DNA of 53,580 bases from assembly GCA_020432165.1 (NCBI GenBank), contig JAGQGU010000018.1:1-53580 (forward strand), in the 5' to 3' direction. The DNA comes from Thermomicrobiales bacterium. Lineage in GTDB: Bacteria; Chloroflexota; Chloroflexia; Thermomicrobiales; UBA6265. Every line of letters begins with the position of its first letter. Positions within the stretch are counted from its first letter, which is position 1. The position numbers and the translations under genes were made by a program. Under the pieces are notes generated by a model, which saw only the letters and a program-made list of their open reading frames with translations, searched no databases and was not told the origin of the DNA. Below are positions 1-8,131 of the stretch, one piece after another.

Positions 1-249
1 GAGCAGGTCCTGAAGCAACTCGGCGTTCCGATGGCCACGGCGGTGGATATGTTCTTGCGGCAGATATCACTAACGGGTGGAATTCCGTTCGAGGTGTCTC
101 TACCCAAGGCCCCGATAGAGATCAATGCTGACCTGATGACGACTGAACAACTGCTAGATGCCCTCAAGGTGGGCTATCAGGATGTGCTTGATGGCAATGT
201 GCAAGACGCTACAACCGCTTTCGCAGCCCATCGAGCTCAACGGCGCTGA
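1..249 (+). CDS. RelB/DinJ-family antitoxin, C-terminal part (starts before the window)
   Basis: The reading frame is open from base 1, so the gene begins upstream of the window. The visible 82 residues carry the RelB/DinJ signature: a ribbon-helix-helix DNA-binding segment with the phrases LGVPMATAVDMFLRQI and TGGIPFEV, followed by a flexible C-terminal part that normally wraps the toxin. In the family such proteins neutralise a RelE/YafQ-type mRNA interferase and repress their own operon. The following toxin frame is only a remnant, so this antitoxin is probably an orphan. The family call is firm; the present function is inferred. Confidence 0.85.
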   Translation, partial: EQVLKQLGVPMATAVDMFLRQISLTGGIPFEVSLPKAPIEINADLMTTEQLLDALKVGYQDVLDGNVQDATTAFAAHRAQRR

Positions 250-384
250 AAGGGTGCAACTCTTCGACAGCTTTTGATAGACAATTACTCTGTCATCTAC
301 TACGTCGATGGCGACTCCGTATTCGTTATTCGAGTCCTGTACAGCGCCTCTGACATCTCCGCTCGCTTGCGAGGCAATAGATAG
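250..384 (+). pseudogene. C-terminal remnant of a RelE/ParE-type toxin
   Basis: Directly after the antitoxin stop (TGA, 247-249), in the same frame and without a start codon, about 44 codons run to TAG at 382-384. They read as the conserved end of a RelE/ParE toxin: an RQLLIDNYSVIYYV strand, a VDGDSVFVIRVL strand, then YSASD, matching the family pattern of a basic strand, NYxVxY, VxVLRVLHxxRD. The first half of a normal 85-100 residue toxin is missing, so a deletion has fused the antitoxin end to the toxin end. No function is expected. Confidence 0.7.
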
Positions 385-430
385 TCGAAGCCCTCACCTT
401 GGCTTACTTACCAAAAGACAAGGATCAACC

Positions 431-1531
431 ATGCCCCAAACGCTGACCAATAACAATGTCCGTGGTAACCCCTACCGCATTCGCGATCCTCATAACTCGT
501 CGCTCGTCGAGATATGGCTGGTATCCGCCGTGGTGACGGTTTTGGTCATTCGGTTCTATCTCTACCTAACCGGGTATCCGCAGGTGGGAGGTGACACGCT
601 CCACATCGCCCACATGCTATGGGGCGGTTTGGGTATGGTCATTGCCTTTGGATTCCTGCTCCTGTTTGCAAGCTCTATCTGGAAACCACTGGCAGCCCTG
701 GTCGGCGGCATCGGCTTTGGAACGTTTATCGACGAGTTGGGCAAGTTCATCACCAAGGACAACGATTACTTCTACCGTCCAACAATCGCGGTGATGTATG
801 GGGTATTTATCGTCCTCTACTTTGTGGCGCGATATTTCGATCGACGACGAGAGCCAACCGAGGCGGATCACCTCTATCTCGCCGCGCAGGGTGTCGCCTG
901 GCAGGCGATCGGGAAGCTAGACAAGAGACGGCAGGAGGAGGCGTTGGCAAGCCTGAACGCCAGCGGTAATTCTTCCGCTATCGCAACACATCTTCGCGAG
1001 CTGCTGGAAAACGCGGAGATCGTCGAGGAATCAGAGCAGTCACGCATCCTCTCCATTCGGGATAAGGCAGCAGCACTCTATTGGCGCGCGGTCCGACATC
1101 ATTGGCTTCTGCCGATCGTGGTTGGACTATTCATCATCCGTGCGCTGGAGATCATTGTCACACTGGTGATCGGTATCTTCGTGACTGGCGAGTACGACCT
1201 GGGCGATGGGATCTCCGTCTCCGAATTGCTCTCGTTCGCTGCCGGAGCTGTTACCGGTTTTCTGGCCGTGCTGGGACTGGTTATGATCATTCGTCGACAA
1301 CGGGTATTGGCGCTACAGGCATTCGCCGCATCCACTGTGGTGGCACTGCTATTTGGTCAGTTCTTTGCGTTTGCGACCGAGCAATTCGTCGCCATGATCG
1401 GTCTGGTGCTCAACCTCATCATTCTCGGAGTCCTTCGTCTGGCCTTATCAGTCGAGAACGATCGGTTCCTCGACGAGGGTGAAGCCGAAGAAGACCAGAA
1501 TCCACGGACCGGTCTCGGCAAGTTTCTCTAG
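431..1531 (+). CDS. Polytopic membrane protein of unknown function
   Basis: A protein of 366 residues if the ATG at 431 is used. The frame is open further upstream, to 308, but that stretch overlaps the toxin remnant and reads as non-membrane sequence of poor quality. I see about nine to ten hydrophobic segments: several in the first 150 residues, then a charged cytoplasmic stretch of about 90 residues rich in Arg and Glu, then a second membrane group. The conserved-looking phrases HIAHMLWGGL and GIGFGTFIDELGKFIT lie in the first half. I recognise a pattern seen in uncharacterised membrane proteins but no named family. It converges with the next gene, leaving a 29-base gap. Confidence 0.75.
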   Translation: MPQTLTNNNVRGNPYRIRDPHNSSLVEIWLVSAVVTVLVIRFYLYLTGYPQVGGDTLHIAHMLWGGLGMVIAFGFLLLFASSIWKPLAALVGGIGFGTFIDELGKFITKDNDYFYRPTIAVMYGVFIVLYFVARYFDRRREPTEADHLYLAAQGVAWQAIGKLDKRRQEEALASLNASGNSSAIATHLRELLENAEIVEESEQSRILSIRDKAAALYWRAVRHHWLLPIVVGLFIIRALEIIVTLVIGIFVTGEYDLGDGISVSELLSFAAGAVTGFLAVLGLVMIIRRQRVLALQAFAASTVVALLFGQFFAFATEQFVAMIGLVLNLIILGVLRLALSVENDRFLDEGEAEEDQNPRTGLGKFL

Positions 1532-1560
1532 CCCCTGGATTGATGCGCCCGCGAATCGTT

Positions 1561-2112
1561 CTAGTCGCCGGCAGTCTGACTCTCGGCAAAGATCGAGGTG
1601 ATATCGCGATCCAATTCGGAGGTTAGGGTGATGATCAATAACTCCTCCACCGCCGATATGGTGGCCAGGCAGCACACCGCAACCATGATCGGGACAGGAT
1701 CAAACACCAGCGCAAGGAATGGCACGGCGAGGATGATGGCACCGGCTATCTTGTTCGCATAGGTATGTAGAAACACCAACGCGTGAAAGCGGGCAAAGCC
1801 AACACCAACAGCGCCTAGCCGTATGACAACGATCACCGTGATCCAGGCGACGATCCACCCAGGCCACTCAAGATACGGAATCATCACCACCAGAAGCGCC
1901 AACACATAGAGCGTATCGGCAATGCTATCGAAGATGGCACCTTTGGTCGTTTGTAGTTGGTATTTGCGGGCAAGATAACCATCAGCAGCATCACTGACCG
2001 AGCCAAAGACATGGGTAATCAGAAATCCTGCAGACATGGGTTCGAACCGCAGCAGTAAAAGCGCGCAGAGTACCCTGAAGGCCGTGATGATATTCGGCAG
2101 ATACCTTGTCAA
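1561..2112 (-). CDS. CDP-alcohol phosphatidyltransferase family protein
   Basis: A membrane enzyme of 183 residues. Members of the family move a phospho-alcohol between CMP and an acceptor alcohol, as in phosphatidylglycerophosphate or phosphatidylinositol phosphate synthesis. The full family motif DGxxAR(x8)GxxxDxxxD is present: D44, G45, A48, R49, G58, D62 and D66, including the last Asp taken to be catalytic. Around it are about five to six membrane segments, usual for the family, and the length is typical of PgsA-like proteins. The acceptor alcohol cannot be read from the sequence. The gene is alone on its strand and divergent from the gene at 2326. Confidence 0.85.
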   Translation of the reverse strand: MTRYLPNIITAFRVLCALLLLRFEPMSAGFLITHVFGSVSDAADGYLARKYQLQTTKGAIFDSIADTLYVLALLVVMIPYLEWPGWIVAWITVIVVIRLGAVGVGFARFHALVFLHTYANKIAGAIILAVPFLALVFDPVPIMVAVCCLATISAVEELLIITLTSELDRDITSIFAESQTAGD

Positions 2113-2325
2113 GCTCTACGTACGCTTTCCATGACGAGAAAAATGATGCGGTGCGATATCCTCATAGGAAAAGAATGACAGATGGTGGGGAGCGATTCCA
2201 GATCGCCACGAGCTTACAGACTTGACCAACGCACCACTTCTCCTCCAGGTTGGCACGGGTAGATTCCACATCGCTTCCTGGCGATGCTCGCATCAGATTG
2301 ACTGGCATTCCGGAGTGAATTACCA

Positions 2326-3150
2326 ATGACGGAACAATGGGATAACGAGCGACTGGCATTCACTCGCGCATTTGCCGGAGCTGCGGTATTCGGAATCCCG
2401 CTGGTGTACACCATGGAAATGTGGTGGATTGGGAAGTCTCTACCGATTACACACCTGTTGGCAGTGTTTGCGTTGGGTTTGCTGGCGAATTTCGGATTGG
2501 CACATGTCGCGGGCTTCCGTAAGGAGAGCTCGCTGCTCATGTCGTTTGATCAGGCAGTAGATGCACTGGCGGTTGGCATCCTGCTGGCGGCATTCCTCTT
2601 GTTTGGTATGAATCAGTTGCGCCCAACCGACGGGCTGGTGCAAGGAGTTGGTACGGTAATCCTTCTGGCATTACCGTTGAGTCTGGGAGCATCTGCTGCT
2701 CGGGAGGTGTTCGAGGGCCGTGTTACCGATGAGGAAAAGAACGGTCACGTCCATTTACCTGTCTGGAAGCGAATGGTTGCCCACATCGGGGCCACAGCGA
2801 TCGGTGGCGTCTTCATTGGTCTTTCGATCGCGCCAACGGATGAAGTGACGATGGTTACCGCGGGTATCACCCGTTGGCATCTCTTCCTCATTATCGGACT
2901 GTCGCTCCTGCTTTCCTATTTGATTGTGTTTGCCTCCGGATTTGCCAGACACCAACCACCTGGACCACTTCACCATGCGATTTCGGAGACGGTGTTTTCG
3001 TATGCGATCTCGCTGCTGGTGGCGATCCTGCTCCTGATCATGCTGGAGCGCGTCAGACCAGGTGATCCATTGGCGGAAATGGTGCGCCAAACAATTGTGT
3101 TGGCGCTGCCTGTCTCTATAGGCGGAGCAGCCGGAAGGTTGGTGATATGA
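2326..3150 (+). CDS. TIGR02587-family integral membrane protein
   Basis: A protein of 274 residues with about seven hydrophobic segments and short charged loops. The sequence (FTRAFAGAAVFGIPLVYTME near the start, ALPLSLGASAAREVFEG mid-protein, LALPVSIGGAAGRLV at the end) matches the uncharacterised membrane family TIGR02587 (DUF2391-like). The internal similarity of the two ALPxSxGxxA phrases suggests an ancient duplication of two membrane halves. The stop overlaps the ATG of the next gene (ATGA), so the two are translationally coupled. Function is unknown in this family; the pairing with TIGR02588 is the strongest clue that they form one membrane complex. Confidence 0.8.
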   Translation: MTEQWDNERLAFTRAFAGAAVFGIPLVYTMEMWWIGKSLPITHLLAVFALGLLANFGLAHVAGFRKESSLLMSFDQAVDALAVGILLAAFLLFGMNQLRPTDGLVQGVGTVILLALPLSLGASAAREVFEGRVTDEEKNGHVHLPVWKRMVAHIGATAIGGVFIGLSIAPTDEVTMVTAGITRWHLFLIIGLSLLLSYLIVFASGFARHQPPGPLHHAISETVFSYAISLLVAILLLIMLERVRPGDPLAEMVRQTIVLALPVSIGGAAGRLVI

Positions 3151-3542
3151 GCACACGCTTGTCGGAACAAAACACAGCCGAACGGATTACGTTTATAGCA
3201 AGTCTGACGATTCTTGCTGTTATTGTCGGATTGGCCATTTGGGCTGATATCCGCACTGGCGATGCATCGCCCACCATCGAGATAGAGGTACACGAAGCCT
3301 CGATTCGCGAGACGGAGAACGGATTCTATGTGCCGATCTCGGTGACAAACACCGGTGGCAAAACCGCACAGGATGTGGTGGTGACAGGCGAATTGAAGCG
3401 AAGTAACGGCACGACGGAAACGGCGGAGGTAACCTTCGCCTTTCTTGCCGGAGCCGAAGAGGAACAGGCGGAACTTGTATTCTCATCCAATCCCGCTGAT
3501 GGTGAACTGACGGTACGACCAACCAGTTTTATCGTGCCGTAG
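3147..3542 (+). CDS. TIGR02588-family protein, partner of the upstream membrane protein
   Basis: A protein of 131 residues with one N-terminal membrane segment (residues about 15-32) and an outside beta-rich domain. The domain reads like a CARDB/DUF11-type fold: YVPISVTNTGGKTAQDVVV, then alternating strands. This matches the small TIGR02588 family, which is found next to TIGR02587. The start overlaps the upstream stop by four bases. It is probably anchored in the membrane with the beta domain outside, forming a unit with the upstream protein. Function is unknown. Confidence 0.75.
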   Translation: MSTRLSEQNTAERITFIASLTILAVIVGLAIWADIRTGDASPTIEIEVHEASIRETENGFYVPISVTNTGGKTAQDVVVTGELKRSNGTTETAEVTFAFLAGAEEEQAELVFSSNPADGELTVRPTSFIVP

Positions 3543-3589
3543 TCACCCTGATCTGGCCCGACACGAGACAGAGGGAGCTCAGGGTTGCC

Positions 3590-3835
3590 TTGGTCAGCCG
3601 AAACCCCGTATCATCAATGGCAGAACGCGGGAGTTTTCCCGACGTCCTGTTGGAGTACGCAGATGCATCCGAACGCGCATTTCAAGCGATCAACCTCACG
3701 GCGGTCACTCCTGACAACCGGGGTCATCTGCGCCTACATCCCTACCCCGGCCCCTACCAGCGCCTGATCGGTCCCGCCGGTGCGATCGATCCAGGCTCGC
3801 AATTCCTTGCGTCCGTTCGATTTCCACCACAGTAG
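3590..3835 (+). CDS. Possible small protein, or fragment of a beta-repeat protein
   Basis: The 305-base gap between the TIGR02588 gene and the aminotransferase contains this frame of 81 codons from a TTG. It reads AINLTAV, GHLRLHPYPG and IDPGSQFLASVRFP, which resembles one repeat of the 'NVTA...GxLxxYP' type found in large secreted actinobacterial and Chloroflexi proteins. It has no signal peptide. It could be a gene fragment or simply an open leader of the aminotransferase transcript. I found no riboswitch consensus (lysine, T-box, TPP, cobalamin, glycine) in this gap. Coding status is uncertain. Confidence 0.25.
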   Translation: MVSRNPVSSMAERGSFPDVLLEYADASERAFQAINLTAVTPDNRGHLRLHPYPGPYQRLIGPAGAIDPGSQFLASVRFPPQ

Positions 3836-3847
3836 GGATGTTTCACC

Positions 3848-5047
3848 ATGAGTCAGGTCGTTTCGCGCACACTTTCCGATCGCTTTGCTGATCGCACCAA
3901 CGTCTTCGGCAGCAGTATCTGGACCGATATTCTCACGCATAAGGAAAAGCATACCGATCCAGTCTATTTCGGCGATGGTGCCCCGGCACCGGAGATGCTG
4001 CCGATTCGACGCCTCGCCCAGTCCAATGCCCATGTTTGGGAAGATGCGACCGGCGCCCTCGCCTATGGCGATCAGCAGGGTTGGCTACCATTACGCGAGT
4101 GGATCGCCACCAATTTGCAAAACCGCAGTATCGATGCCACTGCCGCCAATATCATGACGACGGCCGGTTCAACACAGGCTCTGGATTTCGCGGCACGCGT
4201 CTTCCTGCAGCCAGGCGATGCTGTGATCGCGGAGAATCCAACATTTCTTGGCGCCATCGATATCTTCCATACGTATGAAGCCGAAGTTATCGGTGTCGAG
4301 TGCGATGCCGATGGCATGCTCATGGACAAGCTGGAAGAGACCATCCTCAACACACCGAACGCCAAAGTGATCTATACGATCCCGACCTTCCAGAATCCGG
4401 CCGGCACGAATATGCCCCTGGAGCGACGCCAGCGACTCGTTGAACTTGCACGCGAGCACAATCTGGCTATCTTCGAAGATGATCCGTACGGGGATCTGCA
4501 GTACAGCGGCGAGGTGATTCCACCGCTACGCGCGCTCGACGACCAGGTGATCTACTTCGGTACCTTCAGCAAAGTCATCGCACCAGGCCTACGCGTCGGC
4601 TATGTCGTCGCCCCGACCGAGGTGGCCGTGAAGCTGCTGGCCACGCGTGAGGTGGCGGATGTGAATAATGATCGCATCACCATGCGCACGGTTTACCACA
4701 CCATTCAGGATGATTTTCTGACAGGGCACATTGAGGAATGCCGCGATTTCTATCGCTCTCGTCGCGATGCCATGCTGGCTGCCCTGGAGCGTGAGATGCC
4801 GGAAGGTGTGAGCTGGAGCCGACCAGATGGCGGCTTCTTCGTCTGGATCACATTGCCAGACCATATCACCAGCGAACAGATTTTCGATGTCGCCGCCGAG
4901 TACGGTGTGGTGGCCTTCCCGGGTAAATGGTTTGATCCGCAGAAGCAACATGCGCATTCGATTCGGTTGAGCTTCAGCACTGTGCCGGAAGATCGTATTG
5001 CGCTCGGGATTGAGCGACTGGGAGCAGCGATTCGATCGGTGATGTAA
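3848..5047 (+). CDS. PLP-dependent aminotransferase, LysN (2-aminoadipate transaminase)-like
   Basis: A fold-type I class I/II aminotransferase of 399 residues, of normal length. It has the pyridoxal-phosphate lysine K242 in TFSKVIAPGLRVG, the ring-binding region FEDDPYGDL (210-217), N183 in FQNPAG and the C-terminal HSIRLSFS arginine that binds the substrate carboxylate. Closest in style are the LysN/KAT II/MocR-type enzymes, which turn 2-oxoadipate into 2-aminoadipate using glutamate. The lys genes at 42.6-53.1 kb need exactly this step, which supports a LysN role, but broad-specificity branched-chain or aromatic transaminases look alike. A clear hairpin follows the stop. Start ATG at 3848. 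Confidence 0.8.
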   Translation: MSQVVSRTLSDRFADRTNVFGSSIWTDILTHKEKHTDPVYFGDGAPAPEMLPIRRLAQSNAHVWEDATGALAYGDQQGWLPLREWIATNLQNRSIDATAANIMTTAGSTQALDFAARVFLQPGDAVIAENPTFLGAIDIFHTYEAEVIGVECDADGMLMDKLEETILNTPNAKVIYTIPTFQNPAGTNMPLERRQRLVELAREHNLAIFEDDPYGDLQYSGEVIPPLRALDDQVIYFGTFSKVIAPGLRVGYVVAPTEVAVKLLATREVADVNNDRITMRTVYHTIQDDFLTGHIEECRDFYRSRRDAMLAALEREMPEGVSWSRPDGGFFVWITLPDHITSEQIFDVAAEYGVVAFPGKWFDPQKQHAHSIRLSFSTVPEDRIALGIERLGAAIRSVM

Positions 5048-5068
5048 ACCGTGCGATGCGTTTGCGCC

Positions 5069-5094
5069 AAACCCGGGGAGTGATCCCCGGGTTT
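5069..5094 (+). terminator. Hairpin after the LysN-like gene (repeat-type palindrome)
   Basis: Perfect 11-base arms (AAACCCGGGGA / TCCCCGGGTTT) around GTGA lie 21 bases past the stop codon and are followed by ACGTTT. The position suits a transcription end, but there is no real T-run. The arms belong to the CCCGGGG palindrome family that is abundant later in the window. Confidence 0.5.
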
Positions 5095-5126
5095 ACGTTT
5101 GCCATTCGCGGTATGCTGTAAAGAGC

Positions 5127-5165
5127 GCGTGGGTACCTTTGTCCCTTTCTGATTCCCACCCACGC
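5127..5165 (+). promoter_or_regulatory. Inverted repeat abutting the start of the next gene
   Basis: Arms GCGTGGGT (5127-5134) and ACCCACGC (5158-5165) are separated by 23 bases and end one base before the ATG at 5167. If transcribed, the hairpin would cover the region where a ribosome binds for that ATG. Alternatively it is a protein-binding site. An ATG at 5185 with AGGA upstream would escape it. Confidence 0.4.
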
Positions 5166-5166
5166 A

Positions 5167-5715
5167 ATGAGCAGGATCGTTTGCATGTTTGATACCAGCC
5201 GCATCCCAACAGGTCCGTTTGATACCTGGTTGTGGTGGCTTCTGATTCTGGTGATCGTGGCGTTGCTCTTCTCGTTGCAGGCGTTAGAGACTGCAGTCGA
5301 GGGAGCGTGGCCGAACCAGCGTCGTGACAATGAGTACATCCCTGGTGCCAAGGGAGTGAAAGGTGCGTGGGCCTTCGCCGCTATCCTCATCATTCCGGCT
5401 GGTGTTGCACTCGCAGGCATCATCGCCGTGATCATCTGGCAGGATATCCCGTACCCCGATGGCTTCGCGCTGGGAGCGTGGCTGCTTACACTGGGATGGG
5501 TGCTCTTTCTCATCTTCGGGCTCAATCTGGCCGGAATGGGCAAAATCCTGGGCACACTGGGTATGTTGGGGCCGTTGGCGATCGCTTTCATTCTCATCGC
5601 TTCCAATGCCATCCTCATCATCACGCTACGTGATATTTTGCCCGCATGGGATGTTACCCGCGATGCAATTCAGAATGGCATTCATACACTGCTACCATTC
5701 ATCGATTTCGACTGA
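5167..5715 (+). CDS. Small polytopic membrane protein, unknown
   Basis: A protein of 182 residues with about four to five hydrophobic segments and an acidic C-terminal end. No family was recognised. The start is uncertain. The ATG at 5167 has no ribosome binding site and touches the inverted repeat, while the ATG at 5185 has AGGA eight bases upstream and gives 176 residues that begin MFDTSRIPTG. It lies 24 bases before an MFS gene on the same strand, so the two may be co-transcribed. Confidence 0.65.
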   Translation: MSRIVCMFDTSRIPTGPFDTWLWWLLILVIVALLFSLQALETAVEGAWPNQRRDNEYIPGAKGVKGAWAFAAILIIPAGVALAGIIAVIIWQDIPYPDGFALGAWLLTLGWVLFLIFGLNLAGMGKILGTLGMLGPLAIAFILIASNAILIITLRDILPAWDVTRDAIQNGIHTLLPFIDFD

Positions 5716-5739
5716 GTCCGCATAACGTGAGGGGGAGAG

Positions 5740-7311
5740 GTGACAGACAAACAACGCCGCTTCGCCCGCCTACGTCGGCCACGCGCCAGCGCACCTCAGT
5801 ACCGTACTCAACTGCGACCGCGCACAGATTCGCACGAAAGCAGTAGTCATCCCGAATGGGATGCCGATGGCGAACATCAGGGGCAGACGGTCGGTGTAGA
5901 GCTACGCCCGGTCTCCAGTCTCTTTGGTAATCAAGATGCAATCGAACTCACCGCACCCGCGGATGAGGTCACGCGCACATCACGACGCATCCGCCGGGGT
6001 AAGAAGGGCGACAAGCGGCCATCGCTGCTGACCGATCCGAACTTCAGGCTCCTGTGGCTTAGCCGACTCTGCTCGCAGACGGCGCAGGGGGCGTTGCTTT
6101 ATGCGCTCATGATTCTGGTGATTGATCTAAGCGAGCGCAGTTTCGCTGTCTCGCTTTTCGTAGCATGCTCAAATGTCGCCAGCATGAGTCTGGGTCTGCC
6201 CGCTGGCATCGTAGTGGATAGCATCAGCCGCCGGTTCATGCTGACCATGCTGAACGGCTTCCGCTTCCTCTTCATGCTGACGATGATAACGATCGAACCG
6301 AGTCTGGTGGCTGTCTTCGCCTGCACTATCGGCATCTGGATTATTCATCAGTTTTACTCGCCAGCCGAGGCATCATTGGTAGCGGATTTGGTACCGAAGG
6401 ATCGCTATACCGAGGCCCAGAGTCTGCATAATCTGGCGCTGACGGTGAGTCAGGGTGTGGGCCTGGCGATACTGGCGCCATTGGCACTGCTGTGGGGCGG
6501 TGCCGAACTCGTTTTTGTGCTGGCCGGGGCACTTTGGCTGTTGGCAGGATCCTTCACACTCCTGCTGCCATCGGTACCCGTCTATCAATCGACCAATAAA
6601 GGCAAACGTCGGCGTGGCTTTATGCAGACCCTCACCGCTGGACTGGATTTCATTCGTCGCGACTATCCGACGCGTGAAGCCGTGCTCCACGATGTATTGG
6701 TGAGCGTCGGCATGAGCAGCCTGGTCGTCATCATCCCCTTCTATCTGGAGCGCGTACTGGGCACAAGCAAGGAGAATACCGTCTTTGTCTTCGCACCGGC
6801 GGCAGTCGGGCTGGTACTCGGACTGAAGTTGGCACCCTGGCTGGCACGCGTGATCGGCGAGCGGATGGCGGCGTTCCTCTCCGTTATCGTCTTCGGATTC
6901 TGTATTTTCATGCTGGGATTCATCGCCCAAACATACTGGTTCCTGAACGATGCCCTGCACCTGCCTCTGGATCAGCTCAGCGATGCTCTCAAGATCTCAC
7001 CGATGGTGCTGCTCACCATGATCGTTTCCGTGCCAGCCGGCCTTGCCATGAGCGTCGTCAACGTGGCCGCTCGCTCGATTTTGCTGCAGCGCACACCAGG
7101 CTATGTCCGTGGTCAGGTGATTGCCAGTCAGGGGCTAATCGGGAACATTATCGGTCTCGTACCAACGCTGCTGGCCGGTCTCGCGACCGATCTCTTCGGC
7201 GTCGTGCCGGTGGCGGTGGGCATCGCGGTTTTGATCATTTCCGGCGGAATCTACGCACGCAATATCGGCGATCTGGATAGCGGGGAGAGTCCCGCTCTGG
7301 CACCAATCTGA
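5740..7311 (+). CDS. MFS transporter (MFS_3/EntS-like exporter type) with a long N-terminal tail
   Basis: A protein of 523 residues, predicted in the inner membrane. Residues 1 to about 95 form a very basic, hydrophilic tail (RFARLRRPRASAPQYRTQ and similar), probably cytoplasmic. They are followed by NFRLLWLSRLCSQTAQG, the usual opening of the MFS_3 efflux group, and about 10-12 membrane helices. The helix 2-3 loop phrase LPAGIVVDSISRRFML is the family's conserved basic loop. The phrase QFYSPAEASLVADLVP resembles the P-A-x-x-A-xxP segment of macrolide and enterobactin exporters. The substrate is unknown. Start GTG at 5740 with GGGGGAGAG just upstream. The next gene follows after 11 bases. Confidence 0.85.
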   Translation: MTDKQRRFARLRRPRASAPQYRTQLRPRTDSHESSSHPEWDADGEHQGQTVGVELRPVSSLFGNQDAIELTAPADEVTRTSRRIRRGKKGDKRPSLLTDPNFRLLWLSRLCSQTAQGALLYALMILVIDLSERSFAVSLFVACSNVASMSLGLPAGIVVDSISRRFMLTMLNGFRFLFMLTMITIEPSLVAVFACTIGIWIIHQFYSPAEASLVADLVPKDRYTEAQSLHNLALTVSQGVGLAILAPLALLWGGAELVFVLAGALWLLAGSFTLLLPSVPVYQSTNKGKRRRGFMQTLTAGLDFIRRDYPTREAVLHDVLVSVGMSSLVVIIPFYLERVLGTSKENTVFVFAPAAVGLVLGLKLAPWLARVIGERMAAFLSVIVFGFCIFMLGFIAQTYWFLNDALHLPLDQLSDALKISPMVLLTMIVSVPAGLAMSVVNVAARSILLQRTPGYVRGQVIASQGLIGNIIGLVPTLLAGLATDLFGVVPVAVGIAVLIISGGIYARNIGDLDSGESPALAPI

Positions 7312-7322
7312 GGAAAGACCAT

Positions 7323-7955
7323 ATGAGCTATGTTCCGAACCCTGAGTATGTCTTCAATACCGTAGATGCCCTGCGCGAAATTGTCGGTGTACCGTCGCCA
7401 CTGATCGCCGAGAAATCGACACCCTTCGTGACACCGCTGGTGCAGCAGTTCATCATGAGCTCTCCCTACTTTTTGGTGGCCACCGCTGCGGATGATGGTA
7501 CCTGCGATTGCACACCGCGTGGTGATCCGCCCGGGGCAGTCTATTTCCCGGATGCACGGACGCTGATCTTTGCTGATCGCAAAGGTAATCGCCGCGTGGA
7601 TTCGATGCAGAATATGATTCGCAATCCGCACGTGGGACTACTCTTTCTCATTCCGGGAACGGATGAGACTGTACGGGTAAATGGCAAGGCCACACTGAGT
7701 ACCGATCCGGAACTCTGCGAGCAACTAAGCCAGCAGGGCAAACCAGCCCAGATCGTGGTGATTGTGGAGATCGAAGAAGTCTTCACGCACTGCGCCCGCT
7801 CGATTCTGCGCAGCAAGCTGTGGCAGCCGGAAGCCTGGCCGGATACAGACACCATCCCTACCCTGATGGCGATGCTGAGCGAACAGAAAAATCTGGAAGC
7901 GCCGGATGAATCGCAGGGCAAGCGAAACGAGGAGTATCGGCAAGTGTTGTATTAG
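7323..7955 (+). CDS. FMN-binding pyridoxamine 5'-phosphate oxidase-family protein (DR2398 type)
   Basis: A protein of 210 residues with the split beta-barrel of PPOX-type flavoproteins: SSPYFLVATAADDGTCDCTP as the first strands, then RKGNRRVDSMQNM, IRNPHVGLLFLIPG and VNGKATLS. This pattern matches the MSMEG_1061/DR2398 subgroup (TIGR04025), whose members bind FMN but have no settled reaction. They are not the vitamin B6 enzyme. It starts 11 bases after the MFS gene, so the two probably form a transcription unit, hinting at an FMN- or F420-type redox step on something the MFS protein moves. That link is inference. Confidence 0.85.
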   Translation: MSYVPNPEYVFNTVDALREIVGVPSPLIAEKSTPFVTPLVQQFIMSSPYFLVATAADDGTCDCTPRGDPPGAVYFPDARTLIFADRKGNRRVDSMQNMIRNPHVGLLFLIPGTDETVRVNGKATLSTDPELCEQLSQQGKPAQIVVIVEIEEVFTHCARSILRSKLWQPEAWPDTDTIPTLMAMLSEQKNLEAPDESQGKRNEEYRQVLY

Positions 7956-7990
7956 GGGGATGCCGGATGTACTGACACACCCCCGGACTG

Positions 7991-8039
7991 GTAGCGGGGC
8001 AGTTTATCTGCCCCAAGGGGAGACAAGCTCCCCTGCTAC
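7991..8039. repeat. Compact two-hairpin palindromic element, copy 1
   Basis: Outer arms GTAGC (7991-7995) and GCTAC (8035-8039) enclose two perfect hairpins: GGGGCAG/CTGCCCC (7996-8014) and GGGGAG/CTCCCC (8017-8033). Together they fold as a small three-way junction. A second copy with a different second stem is at 53091. It lies between two converging genes. Confidence 0.7.
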
Positions 8040-8131
8040 CGATGTTATACATGACAACACATAGCAAATCCGCTGTAGGGGGGTGCCTCGACAAGCTCGG
8101 CATGACGGGTGAGATGGTCACATGCGGAACG

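Noticed and set aside
109-384. A working toxin-antitoxin pair
   Set aside because: The toxin lacks its first half and a start codon, so only the remnant is listed.
3543-3847. Possible lysine, T-box or other riboswitch ahead of the LysN-like gene
   Set aside because: No consensus core of the known classes was seen in the 305 bases; only a weak coding frame is present.
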